In this document: positions 38,092-47,667 of the stretch, one piece after another
How the letters are laid out: the number at the start of each line of letters is the position of its first letter
Numbering within the stretch: the first letter of the stretch is position 1
Origin: an uncultured Anaerolineae bacterium
Lineage (GTDB): Bacteria; Chloroflexota; Anaerolineae; Anaerolineales; Villigracilaceae
DNA: 64,000 nt
NCBI GenBank assembly: GCA_937120535.1
Contig: CAKZJX010000054.1
Location: 1-64,000, forward strand
Direction: 5' to 3'
Position numbers and translations under genes: made by a program
Notes under the pieces: model-generated
The model's database searches: none
Told to the model about the DNA's origin: nothing
What the model saw: only the letters and a program-made list of their open reading frames with translations

Positions 38092-38814
38092 TCATTGGCT
38101 GGAGAGGGGCAAGGGAGGAATTCGGCCGGCTTCGGCTTGCAGGTACATCTCGACAATGGTTTCCTCAAGGTACGTTGTGATGCGCAGTTGTTCCTGGAAA
38201 GGGTTGTTGAGCGGATTATATCGGATCGGATGGCCCAGGCGCACGGTCAGCGAGGGGGGATGGACTGCAACTGGATAAAACGATAAAGATTGCTGAACCT
38301 GCTCGAAGTAGAGCTCTCCTAGACGGGCAAAGCCTTTCTTGAAAGGTGACATGCGGGTGCGGGGATCGGTTGCTCGTTTGGCATCTTCTGGGAAGATGAG
38401 CAGGAATTGGCTTGCTTTCAACCGTTCCAGGCTGATACGGAAGGTTTCCTGCATGGCATACGGCGTTTGATACACGGGAATGCAGCCCAGAGAGCGCAAA
38501 AAGGGGACGTGCAATTTGGAGATGACCCAGGCGATTGGATAGCTGAGCGGCGGAGAAATCCGCAGTTGGGGTTCAACGAAATCTTGCCGTAGATAGTCCG
38601 GCGCTCGTTGTGGATCGAGCATGTCGGCGTGGATCCAGGGATATAGCCGCACCGGTAGGGAAGCGGTGACGGCAATTGGCCCGAGCGCGCCGAGATGATT
38701 GGCGACGAAAACCCCCGGCCCACGCTCTGGCAAGTTCTCCTCACCGATCAAGTCGCCTCCCCACACCAGTTCGCGAAATACCCAAGCGATTCTCCAATAG
38801 AGCTGATCGTTCAT
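38092..38814 (-). CDS. PlsC-like acyltransferase, variant active site
   Basis: VFVANHLGALGPIAVTASLP, FLLIFPEDAKRATDPRTRMSPFKKGFARLG, FYPVAVHPP; HX4D acid position is not Asp. Confidence 0.7.
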   Translation of the reverse strand: MNDQLYWRIAWVFRELVWGGDLIGEENLPERGPGVFVANHLGALGPIAVTASLPVRLYPWIHADMLDPQRAPDYLRQDFVEPQLRISPPLSYPIAWVISKLHVPFLRSLGCIPVYQTPYAMQETFRISLERLKASQFLLIFPEDAKRATDPRTRMSPFKKGFARLGELYFEQVQQSLSFYPVAVHPPSLTVRLGHPIRYNPLNNPFQEQLRITTYLEETIVEMYLQAEAGRIPPLPLSSQ

Positions 38815-39049
38815 AAAGGCTCTCCTTGGCGTCGCTGTCGACTTTTGGGTCTATTTATATGATACCAAAATTAGAGATTTTATTGTCTCCCAAACGAGGA
38901 TGTTTGTATATTCCCCTTGATGACGCATGGCACTACCCGCCTTTTGCTGAATTGAACATAATCAAATAGAGAAGGATACTAATCTTGTCCAACTTCTCAA
39001 AAACGCTTTACGACGGTTTCGACGCCCGTTCGACCAGGCGAAGATGGTT

Positions 39050-39274
39050 TTAGCACTCTAGGTCCTTCTTTGGAGAAGCGAGTTGGCTGGTATCGGTTTT
39101 TTCGGGTGTATCTTTGCCAAGCGCAATGTGGAGGCCAGCCCCGACTGATGTTTGATAGGGGAAGCCTCCTTGTTGTTCTACGCGCCCTCCACCATCTCTG
39201 CTGGGTGTATCGTTTGAGGAAACCAGCCACCTTTCCTCTGTCACAAGGGCAAGATCGAAGCCTTGGTAGGGCAT
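39050..39274 (-). CDS. Possible small hypothetical protein
   Basis: 74-aa ORF MPYQGFDLALVTEERWLVSSNDTPSRDGGGRVEQQGGFPYQTSVGAGLHIALGKDTPEKTD in a divergent intergenic region; no recognised family, no clear SD. Confidence 0.3.
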   Translation of the reverse strand: MPYQGFDLALVTEERWLVSSNDTPSRDGGGRVEQQGGFPYQTSVGAGLHIALGKDTPEKTDTSQLASPKKDLEC

Positions 39275-39309
39275 CTCTGCGGGAGAAAATTTTCTTGTAA
39301 GGAGCGCCC

Positions 39310-39555
39310 ATGGCTGTCAAAGGTTGGATCGAAGTAAGCGACAAGTATTGCAAAGGATGTGAGTTATGTGTTGCGGCCTGTCCACAGGGAGTGTTGGAGT
39401 TGGATATGACGCGCCTAACCCCCCGGGGCTATCATCCCGCTCATGTTTACAAGGAAGGGTGCACTGGCTGTGCGGTGTGTGCGCTGGTGTGTCCCGATGC
39501 GGCCATCACCGTATATCGTGAGGTGACCAAAGCAGCCGCCTCGGTGGCCGGCTAG
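39310..39555 (+). CDS. 2-oxoacid:ferredoxin oxidoreductase, delta (2x[4Fe-4S] ferredoxin) subunit
   Basis: [18 protein letters not shown] and [18 protein letters not shown]; followed by alpha, beta, gamma subunits. Confidence 0.93.
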   Translation: MAVKGWIEVSDKYCKGCELCVAACPQGVLELDMTRLTPRGYHPAHVYKEGCTGCAVCALVCPDAAITVYREVTKAAASVAG

Positions 39556-39611
39556 CTGATCCATGGGGCCATACGTTCAGACGAAATAATACCACGATGG
39601 GAGAATCGTCT

Positions 39612-40730
39612 ATGCCCAAAGAACTGTGGAAAGGAAACGAGGCGATTGCGGAAGCGGCTGTGCGAGCCGGCTTGCAGGCCTACTTCGGCTATCCGATCAC
39701 GCCGCAGAGCGAAATCCTCGAATATCTTGCACGCCGTATGCCTGAACTGGGTCGTGCCTTCGTTCAGGCAGAGAGCGAACTGGGCGCCATTAACATGGTG
39801 TACGGCGCAGCCTGCACTGGTGCGCGGGTGATGACCTCTTCCTCCAGCCCGGGCATCAGCCTGATGATGGAAGGCATATCGTATATTGCTGGGACCGAGG
39901 TGCCGGCGGTGATCGTGAATGTGATGCGCGGCGGACCGGGCTTGGGCAACATTGCCCCGTCGCAGGCAGATTACAACCAGGCAGTCCATGGCGGTGGTCA
40001 CGGCGATTATCCGCGCATTGTCTTGGCCCCAGCCTCGGTTCAGGAAGCGATCGATTTGACGGCGTTGGCGTTTGATCTGGCCGAGACGTATCGCATGATC
40101 TGTATGCTCATTTTAGACGGTTCGCTGGGACAGATGATGGAGCCGGCCGAGATGCCCGAGATGAAGCCCATTGTCCAACGCGAATTTGACTGGGCGGTCA
40201 CTGGCGCTATGAATCGGCCTCGACGTATTCTCTCTTCGATTTACATTGATCCAGTTGCTGAGGAAGTGGTCAACTTTCGCTTGGCCAAGCGCTGGCAGGA
40301 GGTGCAGGTCAGGGAGGTGCGCTACAAGGAATATTACCTAGACGATGCAGAGATCGTCGTCGTGGGCTTTGGCACGGCCGGGCGGATCGCTCTCTCAGCG
40401 GTTCGGGCGGCCCGAGCCGAGGGGATTAGTGTTGGTCTGCTCCGTCCCGTGACTGTGAGTCCCTATCCCTATTCGGTGATCGAAGAGCTAGCCAAACACG
40501 TGCAGGGATTCCTCGTCACCGAAATGAATATGGGTCAGATGTTTGACGACGTTCGGTTGGCTGTGCAGGGTCGGGCGCCCGTCGAGTTTTACGGACGACC
40601 GGGCGGTGTCGTGCCTTTCCCAGATGAGATTCTGGCCGAGATCCGCCGTTTGGCGTCCGGTCAGTGGTCTCCCGATCCCGACGCACGCCTTAGCTGGCAA
40701 AAACGCATGGCATCCGTGATTCAGAGGTGA
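39612..40730 (+). CDS. 2-oxoacid:ferredoxin oxidoreductase, alpha subunit (VorB/KorA-like)
   Basis: [79 protein letters not shown]. Confidence 0.94.
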   Translation: MPKELWKGNEAIAEAAVRAGLQAYFGYPITPQSEILEYLARRMPELGRAFVQAESELGAINMVYGAACTGARVMTSSSSPGISLMMEGISYIAGTEVPAVIVNVMRGGPGLGNIAPSQADYNQAVHGGGHGDYPRIVLAPASVQEAIDLTALAFDLAETYRMICMLILDGSLGQMMEPAEMPEMKPIVQREFDWAVTGAMNRPRRILSSIYIDPVAEEVVNFRLAKRWQEVQVREVRYKEYYLDDAEIVVVGFGTAGRIALSAVRAARAEGISVGLLRPVTVSPYPYSVIEELAKHVQGFLVTEMNMGQMFDDVRLAVQGRAPVEFYGRPGGVVPFPDEILAEIRRLASGQWSPDPDARLSWQKRMASVIQR

Positions 40731-40733
40731 AGG

Positions 40734-41513
40734 ATGGTCACTCCAACTACGCTGGTTTACTCACGTCCTCAAGCGTTTACTGATAGCCCTACCCACTATT
40801 GTCCAGGCTGCACCCACGGCGTGGCCCATCGTCTGATCGCAGAAGTGCTGGAGGAGATGAACTTGATTTCGCGCACGATCGGCGTAGCGCCGGTGGGATG
40901 CGCTGTGTTTGCGTACAACTACTTCGACACCGATTTCGTTGAGGCGCCTCATGGCCGTGCGCCGGCCATGGCCACCGGCATCAAGCGCGTGCTTCCCGAT
41001 CGGATCGTGTTTACCTACCAGGGTGATGGCGACCTGGCGTCTATTGGGATGGGAGAAATCGTGCACGCTGCGGCGCGCGGCGAAAACATTACGGTGATCT
41101 TCATCAACAACGCCAATTACGGCATGACCGGTGGACAGATGGCCCCCACCACGTTGCCCGGCATGAAGACCACCTCTTCACCGTATGGCCGCGATGTAGA
41201 AACGCAAGGTTATCCGATTCGCATGGCTGAGATGCTGGCTACGCTTGATGGCGTCGGCTACTGCGTGCGGCGTTCTCTACACGATCCCAAGAACATCCGA
41301 TTGGCGAAAAAAGCCATTCGCCTAGCCTTCGAGACCCAACTGCGCGGCCTGGGGTTCTCGTTGGTGGAGCTGCTATCCACGTGCCCTACCAATTGGGGCA
41401 TGTCGCCGGTGGAGGCGCTACGCTTTGTGGAGGAGCGGATGATCCCCGTCTTTCCGCTGGGCGATTATAAGGTGGCGCCTGGCGTGGCTCAAATCACCGT
41501 CCGAAACACCTAA
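40734..41513 (+). CDS. 2-oxoacid:ferredoxin oxidoreductase, beta (TPP-binding) subunit
   Basis: [70 protein letters not shown]. Confidence 0.95.
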   Translation: MVTPTTLVYSRPQAFTDSPTHYCPGCTHGVAHRLIAEVLEEMNLISRTIGVAPVGCAVFAYNYFDTDFVEAPHGRAPAMATGIKRVLPDRIVFTYQGDGDLASIGMGEIVHAAARGENITVIFINNANYGMTGGQMAPTTLPGMKTTSSPYGRDVETQGYPIRMAEMLATLDGVGYCVRRSLHDPKNIRLAKKAIRLAFETQLRGLGFSLVELLSTCPTNWGMSPVEALRFVEERMIPVFPLGDYKVAPGVAQITVRNT

Positions 41514-41526
41514 TTCGAGGAGCGAC

Positions 41527-42078
41527 ATGCAAAAGGAAATTCTGATCGCCGGATTTGGTGGACAAGGTATCCTGTTTGCCGGCCAGGTGTTGGCCTATGC
41601 GGCCATGGATGCCGGCAAGGTGGTCACCTGGATCCCTTCTTACGGCCCGGAAATGCGCGGCGGCACAGCAAATTGCACGGTGGTCATCGCCGATGAGGAG
41701 ATCGGTTCACCGTGGGTGTTACATCCGATGGCAGTGATCGCCATGAATCTGCCGTCCTTCAACAAGTATGAGCCGCTGGTTCAGCCGAGGGGGGCATTGG
41801 TAGTCAATCAGAACATGGTGGATCGGCCGGCCCGGCGCACCGACTTGACTACGGTGTTCATCCCCGGCAATGAGATTGCCGAGGAGATCGGCGATCGGCG
41901 CTTGCTGAACATGGTGATGTTGGGCAGTCTGTTGGCCGTCTTCCCGGTTCTCAGGCTGGATGAGGTGAAAGCCGCCCTCCAAGCACACCTGCCCGAGAAA
42001 CACAAACGCCTGCTTGCGCAGAACGTGGCCGCGCTCGAGCGGGGCTATGCCCAGGCCGCCGGCATCACCGTGCCTTAG
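41527..42078 (+). CDS. 2-oxoacid:ferredoxin oxidoreductase, gamma subunit
   Basis: [59 protein letters not shown]. Confidence 0.95.
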   Translation: MQKEILIAGFGGQGILFAGQVLAYAAMDAGKVVTWIPSYGPEMRGGTANCTVVIADEEIGSPWVLHPMAVIAMNLPSFNKYEPLVQPRGALVVNQNMVDRPARRTDLTTVFIPGNEIAEEIGDRRLLNMVMLGSLLAVFPVLRLDEVKAALQAHLPEKHKRLLAQNVAALERGYAQAAGITVP

Positions 42079-42096
42079 GTTACCACAGGCGATAGA

Positions 42097-44328
42097 CTAA
42101 AACAATTTCAATTGGCGCGAGGCGGGGAACGAGATGAGATGCGCCTCAAACGTTTCGCGATCCACGAAGGTGCGCTGAACAAAGGCGCGAACGGTCTGAA
42201 AGGGGAGCACACGCGCCCGAAAACGATCTGCCAGCGAGGGATCGCGATCGAGTTTGTATCGCAGCAGAGGTAAGCGCTCTTCGGGAAGCAGGATCACGGT
42301 TCGTTCGGGGGGAGAGGAGGAAGATAGCACGCCGGCCAGGACGGTAGACGCCTTGAGATGAAAGGCATATACCGTATCTTCGCCGCTTTCCCAGAGCAGA
42401 GCACGCTCGTGGAGCGATCGGGTGTGGTATTCTAGGCGGTCGCCGAGGTCTTGAAGGTGTTCGGCCAGTTGTTGAAGCTCAGTGCGACGCGCCGCAGGGT
42501 AGTCGGCTGGGCGCAGACTCCAACCATCGTCGGTGAGTTCGGCGTAGGAGGCCAAGATAGCCTGAACCAGGCCCCAGGACGGGGTGAGTAAAGCGGGGAA
42601 GAGGGTCGAGAGGCGACGCAGCAGATCGGGGATCGGGAGCGGCGAACGATGGATCAGCAGGTTTACTATCGCCTCCTCCACCCGATCGGGAAGCGGCATT
42701 GCCGCATCCTGCCAGGACGATAGACCCCATAGCCCCGTCTCGGGGCTTTCTCCACCCCGATAGTGGAGGAGCTGATCGTCCTCAAGCAGGGTTTGGTGGA
42801 TGAGCCGCGAGACGTTGCGCAGGACGTCGTCGGCAGGCTGATTGGGGCGGATCAAGGAATGGGAGGCGATGAGGGCCGCTAGGGCGGCGGCATGGAGCGG
42901 CAGGTAAACGGTTGGCTCGCCGCGGGCGCGCAGGTGTTGGTGGATGGCGGAGCGAATGGCTGCGCGATCGGGGGCAGTGAATTGGTGGCGCAGGCGTTCG
43001 CCGCGGGTCCAGACGAGTTGGATAGGGTCGTGGACGGTGCGCATCGCCAGGCCTTGCAATCGAAAGCCGTTGGCTTCGGCGGCCGCCAGGGCCGCAGTGA
43101 GGAAGGCCGGCTCTGGCTCAGCCAGGAGAGCTAGACAGGGAGCGCCCAGCTGGATCAGGTGAGCCAGGTGGTGAAAGGCGAAGCGCAGGGCTTCGAGGTG
43201 CCAGGCCCAGTCGTAGCGGCGACGGCGCAGGACGAGGTGAAAGGGCTCGGCGGCCTTGCTGCCCCATAGCCAGCCGGCCCACAGGGCGCTGAGCGTCCAG
43301 AAGGCTTGGTTGGGGCGTGGCAGGGCGGTGATCACAGCGGCTACCGGGATATCTTTGACTCGGGTCGCCAGATTGGCCAGGCGTCCTTCGAAGAGCAGGA
43401 TGCCGCCCTTGTCCTTTGGCAGTCGGGCCGGCCACAGGACCAGCGGCACCGGTGGAGCCTCGTCGGCCCAGGGTTCGACGGCAGCTTCGATGGCCAGCCA
43501 TAGGTTGTGTTCTAGGAATTCGTTGGAGGTGATCAGTTGCCGCGGGCGAGGACGTTCTTGAGCGGTGCGCCAGAGAGTGGTGGCTTGATCGCAGGCGGAG
43601 AGGAACAGCGCGCTGAGCAGTCGGCGTCGTTCAGGGGTGATGCCCGGGGCGTCGAGGCGATTGTTCAGGATGGCCAAGACGTAGATGGCGCGCGGTAGGT
43701 AGACAGCCAGGGCTTCTTCGACGAACTCGCGATCGGGATCGTCGGGCCGGGCGACGCGCTCGAGCAGGCGGGCGCGGTGGAGGCCGGCCATCTCGGCAAT
43801 GCGCTGGGCGCGTTCTACGTCTGAGTCAGTAGTCGGGTACTCTCCTGCGTGACCGCAGGCGGGGCACTCGTAGCGGCGGGCAAACGGCGCCGGTTCGCCT
43901 TTGCGCCACAGGAAGGCATGAGCGGGGATCTCACGGTTGCATTGGAGACAGAGGGTGAGGTAGAGCGATTGTAAGTGAGTTTCGAGGCGTTCTTCCCCTT
44001 TTTTGGAAATGGCTAGGTCGGCCAGAGCGGCTTTGAGTTCACCCAAACGCGGTGGGGCGGCGGTCATTTCAAGAAGGAAGCGGGCGATAGGGTTGTTAGC
44101 GGTGACCAGCACGCGGTAGCCGGCACGAGCGGCTTCTACGGCCGGTCGAGGGGAGGCGCCGAAGGGGTCGAGCAACCACGCGCCTCGGTCGACGCGATCC
44201 GCTAGCCAGGAGCGGAAGACTCCGTCTTCGAGGGGGGGCAGGAAACGGGCCAGGGGACCGTCGCGGGCCGGCGGTTGTCCGATCACAAAGGGTTGGTCGA
44301 AGACGCCCATAGAACCAGTATAACGCAA
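42097..44328 (-). CDS. DUF1156/COG1743-like DNA methylase homolog with degenerate catalytic motifs
   Basis: LLDPFGASPRPAVEAARAGYRVLVTANNPIARFLLEM (motif I-like), zinc-ribbon CLQCNREI..CPACGHAGEY, VITALPRPNQAFWTLSALWAGWLWG where DPPY is expected, YDWAWHLEALRFAFHHLAHLI. Confidence 0.6.
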   Translation of the reverse strand: MRYTGSMGVFDQPFVIGQPPARDGPLARFLPPLEDGVFRSWLADRVDRGAWLLDPFGASPRPAVEAARAGYRVLVTANNPIARFLLEMTAAPPRLGELKAALADLAISKKGEERLETHLQSLYLTLCLQCNREIPAHAFLWRKGEPAPFARRYECPACGHAGEYPTTDSDVERAQRIAEMAGLHRARLLERVARPDDPDREFVEEALAVYLPRAIYVLAILNNRLDAPGITPERRRLLSALFLSACDQATTLWRTAQERPRPRQLITSNEFLEHNLWLAIEAAVEPWADEAPPVPLVLWPARLPKDKGGILLFEGRLANLATRVKDIPVAAVITALPRPNQAFWTLSALWAGWLWGSKAAEPFHLVLRRRRYDWAWHLEALRFAFHHLAHLIQLGAPCLALLAEPEPAFLTAALAAAEANGFRLQGLAMRTVHDPIQLVWTRGERLRHQFTAPDRAAIRSAIHQHLRARGEPTVYLPLHAAALAALIASHSLIRPNQPADDVLRNVSRLIHQTLLEDDQLLHYRGGESPETGLWGLSSWQDAAMPLPDRVEEAIVNLLIHRSPLPIPDLLRRLSTLFPALLTPSWGLVQAILASYAELTDDGWSLRPADYPAARRTELQQLAEHLQDLGDRLEYHTRSLHERALLWESGEDTVYAFHLKASTVLAGVLSSSSPPERTVILLPEERLPLLRYKLDRDPSLADRFRARVLPFQTVRAFVQRTFVDRETFEAHLISFPASRQLKLF

Positions 44329-44341
44329 GTTGGAGAATGCG

Positions 44342-45250
44342 TTAGGGGCGTTTTCGACGGCGGGCCAATTCTCCGAGACGGATGGAGGAGAGCTGACTGG
44401 CGATCAGGCCGATAAAGAAGAAGAGCAGGCCGCTAACGATGGCCAGCATGGCGCCCACGCTCACGCCGCGCCCCATGAGCAGGATGGGCGTGCCCCATAG
44501 CAGGCCAAAGGCAAAGCACAGGGCCGAGAGGCTGAGGAAGATTTTGAGGGGGTTGAAGAGCATGACCAAGTTGAGGATTTGCATCACGGTTTCAAAGGCG
44601 GTGTAGGTGCTGATGGTGCTCTTGCCTTGGCGACGGGGATAGACGTGGATAGGATGTTCGAGGACCAGGTCTTTTTGGTTGAGGAAGGTGAGGGTGATCA
44701 CGTCGCTGAAGGCCATGGAGTCGGGGCAGACGGTGAGGTAGATCTGAGCCAGTTCGGTGCGGTAGAGTTTGAAGCCGGAATTGAGGTCATGGATGGGCAG
44801 GGGCATGAGCAGGCGGGTGAAGGCGCGAATCAGGGTTTTGCCGAGGCGTCGGTAGAGGTCGCCTTGTGGGGCGGGGTCGCGGCGGCCAATCACTAAGTCG
44901 GCATCGTGTTGGAGGGTGAAGTGAAACAGGTGCAGGATGTCTTCTGGATCGTGCTGGCCATCGCCGTCAATGGTGACCACGTAGGGCGTGGTGGCGGCCA
45001 GCAGGCCGGTTTTGAGGGCGCCGCCATAGCCGCGGTTGACCTTGTGATGGAAGATGCGCACGAAGGGCAGATGGGCGTATTGTTCGAGGATGGCGCGAGT
45101 CTGGTCGCGGGAGCCATCGTTGACAAAGATGACCTGCCAGCCTTGTTGTTGGCAGAGGGGCAGCAGGCGCAGCAGGAAAGCCGGCAGGGCTTCAGCTTCG
45201 TTGTATAGCGGGACTACGACAGTCAGGGCAGGCTGGGGGGAATGGGTCAT
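44342..45250 (-). CDS. Glycosyltransferase family 2 (dolichyl-phosphate mannosyltransferase-like) with C-terminal TM helices
   Basis: LTVVVPLYNEAEALPAFLLRLLP, VIFVNDGSRDQTRAILEQY, KVNRGYGGALKTGLLAATTPYVVTIDGDGQHDPEDI. Confidence 0.94.
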   Translation of the reverse strand: MTHSPQPALTVVVPLYNEAEALPAFLLRLLPLCQQQGWQVIFVNDGSRDQTRAILEQYAHLPFVRIFHHKVNRGYGGALKTGLLAATTPYVVTIDGDGQHDPEDILHLFHFTLQHDADLVIGRRDPAPQGDLYRRLGKTLIRAFTRLLMPLPIHDLNSGFKLYRTELAQIYLTVCPDSMAFSDVITLTFLNQKDLVLEHPIHVYPRRQGKSTISTYTAFETVMQILNLVMLFNPLKIFLSLSALCFAFGLLWGTPILLMGRGVSVGAMLAIVSGLLFFFIGLIASQLSSIRLGELARRRKRP

Positions 45251-45978
45251 GGGGGTTTGCGGGCAAGGTACATGCGATTCAGGCCCCATTGAGTCCAAAA
45301 CGGTTTGCGGACGATGTGTTGGAAGCCGGCCCGGGTCAGACGCAGACAAATCTCGTCTTCGGTCAGGAAGTAGGATTCTCCTTCTTGCATGCCGCGTTCG
45401 GAATCCATGTCCACGTTGATGCCGAGGAAGCGGTCGTAGAACCAGACGAGTTTGTGCACCAGGATTTCGACCCAGGGCAGGCCCATGGTGACGATGATCC
45501 GACCGCCGGGGCGCAGCACGCGAAAGGCTTCGGCCAGCTCAGCGTCGCGTTGGGACTCGGGGGCGTGGTTCAGGTTGGCAATGAAGGTGACGGTATCGAA
45601 GGAGTGGTCGGCGAAGGGGAGGTGGGTGAGGTCGGGAACCAGGTTTTCCTCGGTCAAGCCGGCGTAGGGGTAGACGTCAATGCCCACGCCGTGACCGCCC
45701 AGGTACTCACGGACGAAGCGGTTGCTGTAGCCACAGCCGATGTCCAGGCAGTATCCCTGCACTTCGGAGGCAACGTAGTCGAAGCGTTCGGAGGCGAGGG
45801 AGGATAGTCCCCAGCGATCGTCATGGAAAAGGATGAGGGCTCGAAGGGGAAAGGTGAGGAAGTCTTTGATCTTCTGGCGGCGGGAACGCATGGGAGCAGG
45901 GGAAAGGGTCATCTGGGGAGGGAGTAGAGGCGGTCGGAACAGGTATGCCAGGTTAGCGGAAGATGTGGGGGAGCTCAC
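45247..45978 (-). CDS. Class I SAM-dependent methyltransferase
   Basis: VQGYCLDIGCGYSNRFVREYLGGHGVGIDVYPYAGLTEENLVPDLTHLPFADHSFDTVTFIANLNHAPE. Confidence 0.9.
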   Translation of the reverse strand: MSSPTSSANLAYLFRPPLLPPQMTLSPAPMRSRRQKIKDFLTFPLRALILFHDDRWGLSSLASERFDYVASEVQGYCLDIGCGYSNRFVREYLGGHGVGIDVYPYAGLTEENLVPDLTHLPFADHSFDTVTFIANLNHAPESQRDAELAEAFRVLRPGGRIIVTMGLPWVEILVHKLVWFYDRFLGINVDMDSERGMQEGESYFLTEDEICLRLTRAGFQHIVRKPFWTQWGLNRMYLARKPP

Positions 45979-46037
45979 CTACATAGCAACCCGGCAGGCA
46001 CCGAGCAGGGAAGCAAGGCATGCACGGCGGCAGGGTT

Positions 46038-46203
46038 GGGCTTGTTCAATCAGTACCCTTGACATGATAAGGAGAGCCCGCTAGAGCAGGCATGGGAGGG
46101 GATCAGCGATGGAGTCAGCCGCCGATTCAAGGGTCAAACGGCCTGCTTGTGGCTCTTCTAGAGAGAGTTCGTACCGTCCAAAGAGACTTATTGAACAAGG
46201 CCC
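46038..46203. mobile_element. MITE-like interspersed repeat, copy B (inverted relative to copy A)
   Basis: gggcttgttcaatcag...gacttattgaacaaggccc; by eye most positions match the reverse complement of 22235-22398. Confidence 0.8.
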
Positions 46204-46210
46204 AGAGAGT

Positions 46211-46239
46211 TTGACGGTTCGGCAGGATCATGATAGAAT
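46211..46239 (+). promoter_or_regulatory. Putative sigma-70-type promoter for tRNA-Lys
   Basis: TTGACG (46211-46216), 17-nt spacer, TAGAAT (46234-46239), 18 nt before tRNA 5' end. Confidence 0.7.
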
Positions 46240-46257
46240 GCGTTTTGCTTTTTGCGC

Positions 46258-46330
46258 GGGCGCGTAGCTCAACCGGCAGAGCAGTGGCCTTTTAAGCCAT
46301 TGGCTGAGAGTTCGAGTCTCTCCGCGCTCA
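46258..46330 (+). tRNA. tRNA-Lys (TTT)
   Basis: Acceptor GGGCGCG/CGCGCTC, anticodon loop CTTTTAA, T-arm GAGAGTTCGAGTCTCTC. Confidence 0.92.
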
Positions 46331-46336
46331 TTTTTT

Positions 46337-46921
46337 TTATTGGCTCTGGGCGGGAGGGCGCAGGTTGCCTTCTAAGCCCAGCTCGGGGGCGATGCGACGC
46401 ATGGCCAGGATGACGTTTTGAACGTGTTCCCATAGATCCACGCCGAATTCTTGCGCAGCGCGCTCCATGTCTTCGCGATTGGTGCCGGCGGCGAAGGTTT
46501 TGTCCTTCCATTTCTTCTTGATCGAGGAGGCTTCTAGGTCGTAGAGCGAACGGGAGGGGCGCACCAAGGCGACGGCGGTGATCAGGCCGGTGATCTCATC
46601 GCAGGCATAGAGGGCTCTGCGACGCAAGGTGTTGCGCGGGATGTGGAGGTGATCGGCGTGGCTCAAGATGTCTTCGATCAGTTCTTCGCTCAGACCACGA
46701 GCGCGTAGGATGGGCGCGCCATCTTGCGGGTGTTGTTCGAGGGTGGGGTGGATCTCCCAATCGAAATCGTGCAGCAAACCGAGCAGTCCCCAGGTCTCTA
46801 CGTCTTCACCAAACTTCTCGGCGTAGAAGCGCATGGCAGCTTCCACGCTAAGCATGTGACGGATCAGGTTCTCGTTTTTGACGAATTCACGAACGATAGA
46901 CAGGGCTTCTTCGCGGGTCAT
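46337..46921 (-). CDS. HD/HDIG domain hydrolase
   Basis: NLIRHMLSVEAAMRFYAEKFGEDVETWGLLGLLHDFDWEIHPT, ILSHADH. Confidence 0.9.
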   Translation of the reverse strand: MTREEALSIVREFVKNENLIRHMLSVEAAMRFYAEKFGEDVETWGLLGLLHDFDWEIHPTLEQHPQDGAPILRARGLSEELIEDILSHADHLHIPRNTLRRRALYACDEITGLITAVALVRPSRSLYDLEASSIKKKWKDKTFAAGTNREDMERAAQEFGVDLWEHVQNVILAMRRIAPELGLEGNLRPPAQSQ

Positions 46922-47577
46922 GGTTTCTCCAGGAAGATCGGTTCGGGTTTGCCCAAGACTTGGGCGGGTTTGTGTTGCAGGAGGTCGACGATGGCTGCTA
47001 GGGTAGCGATCCACTCGCGGGTGGTCCAAACGGTACGTGAGATTTTCCGATAGTCGTTAAGGTCGGCCGAGACGCCCACGGCCGTCACGCCGAGCATGTT
47101 GCACAGGAAGAGGGCACGCGGCAGGTGAAAGCCCTGGGTGACCAAGATGGCCGATTTGACGCCGAAGATGTGGCGGGCGCGATAGCAGGTGTCGTAGGTG
47201 CGCCGGCCGGCATAGTCGAGGACAATGGCTTCGTCGGGCACGCCCAGGCTCAAGGCGTAGCGCCGCATGGATTCGGGTTCGTTGTAATAGATAAAGCGGT
47301 TGTCACCGCTCATCAGGAGTTTTTCCACCTTGCCTTCGAGGTACAGGGTCGCCGCCGTCTGCACGCGATCGGCCAGGACGGTCGTTGGGGTTCCATCACG
47401 ACGTAGTCCTGCACCGAAGACGATGGCAACTCGATGCGAAGCTACATCTTTCACCGTGAAGAGGCGTGTTCGAGCATAGAGCAGGACGATCGCTCGCGCC
47501 AATAACAAGCCAATCAGGCTGACCAGACCCAAGATCAGGGCCAGGCGTGCGATTTGATGCCAGAGTTTGTTCAGCAT
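46918..47577 (-). CDS. YdcF/SanA-like DUF218 membrane protein
   Basis: VAIVFGAGLRRDGTPTTVLADRVQTAATLYLEGKVEKLLMSGDN, SAILVTQGFHLPRALFLCNMLGV; ATGA overlap with HD gene. Confidence 0.9.
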   Translation of the reverse strand: MLNKLWHQIARLALILGLVSLIGLLLARAIVLLYARTRLFTVKDVASHRVAIVFGAGLRRDGTPTTVLADRVQTAATLYLEGKVEKLLMSGDNRFIYYNEPESMRRYALSLGVPDEAIVLDYAGRRTYDTCYRARHIFGVKSAILVTQGFHLPRALFLCNMLGVTAVGVSADLNDYRKISRTVWTTREWIATLAAIVDLLQHKPAQVLGKPEPIFLEKP

Positions 47578-47667
47578 GGCGATGATTCTACCAGCATTCG
47601 CTATGTGAGCTTAATCGGAAGTGAGAAGTTTGGCTCAGCCAGCCGGCGGCGAGGGATGATCCTGGGA

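Noticed and set aside
39310-42078. Delta-alpha-beta-gamma 2-oxoacid:ferredoxin oxidoreductase operon
   Set aside because: Ordinary four-subunit OFOR with intact motifs; substrate cannot be assigned from sequence alone, so not reported as novel.
42097-44328. Considered as part of a DISARM/BREX-like phage defence system because COG1743-like methylases occur in such loci
   Set aside because: Neighbours are a ferredoxin oxidoreductase operon and a GT2 glycosyltransferase; no helicase, PLD, DUF1998 or PglZ-like partners in the window.
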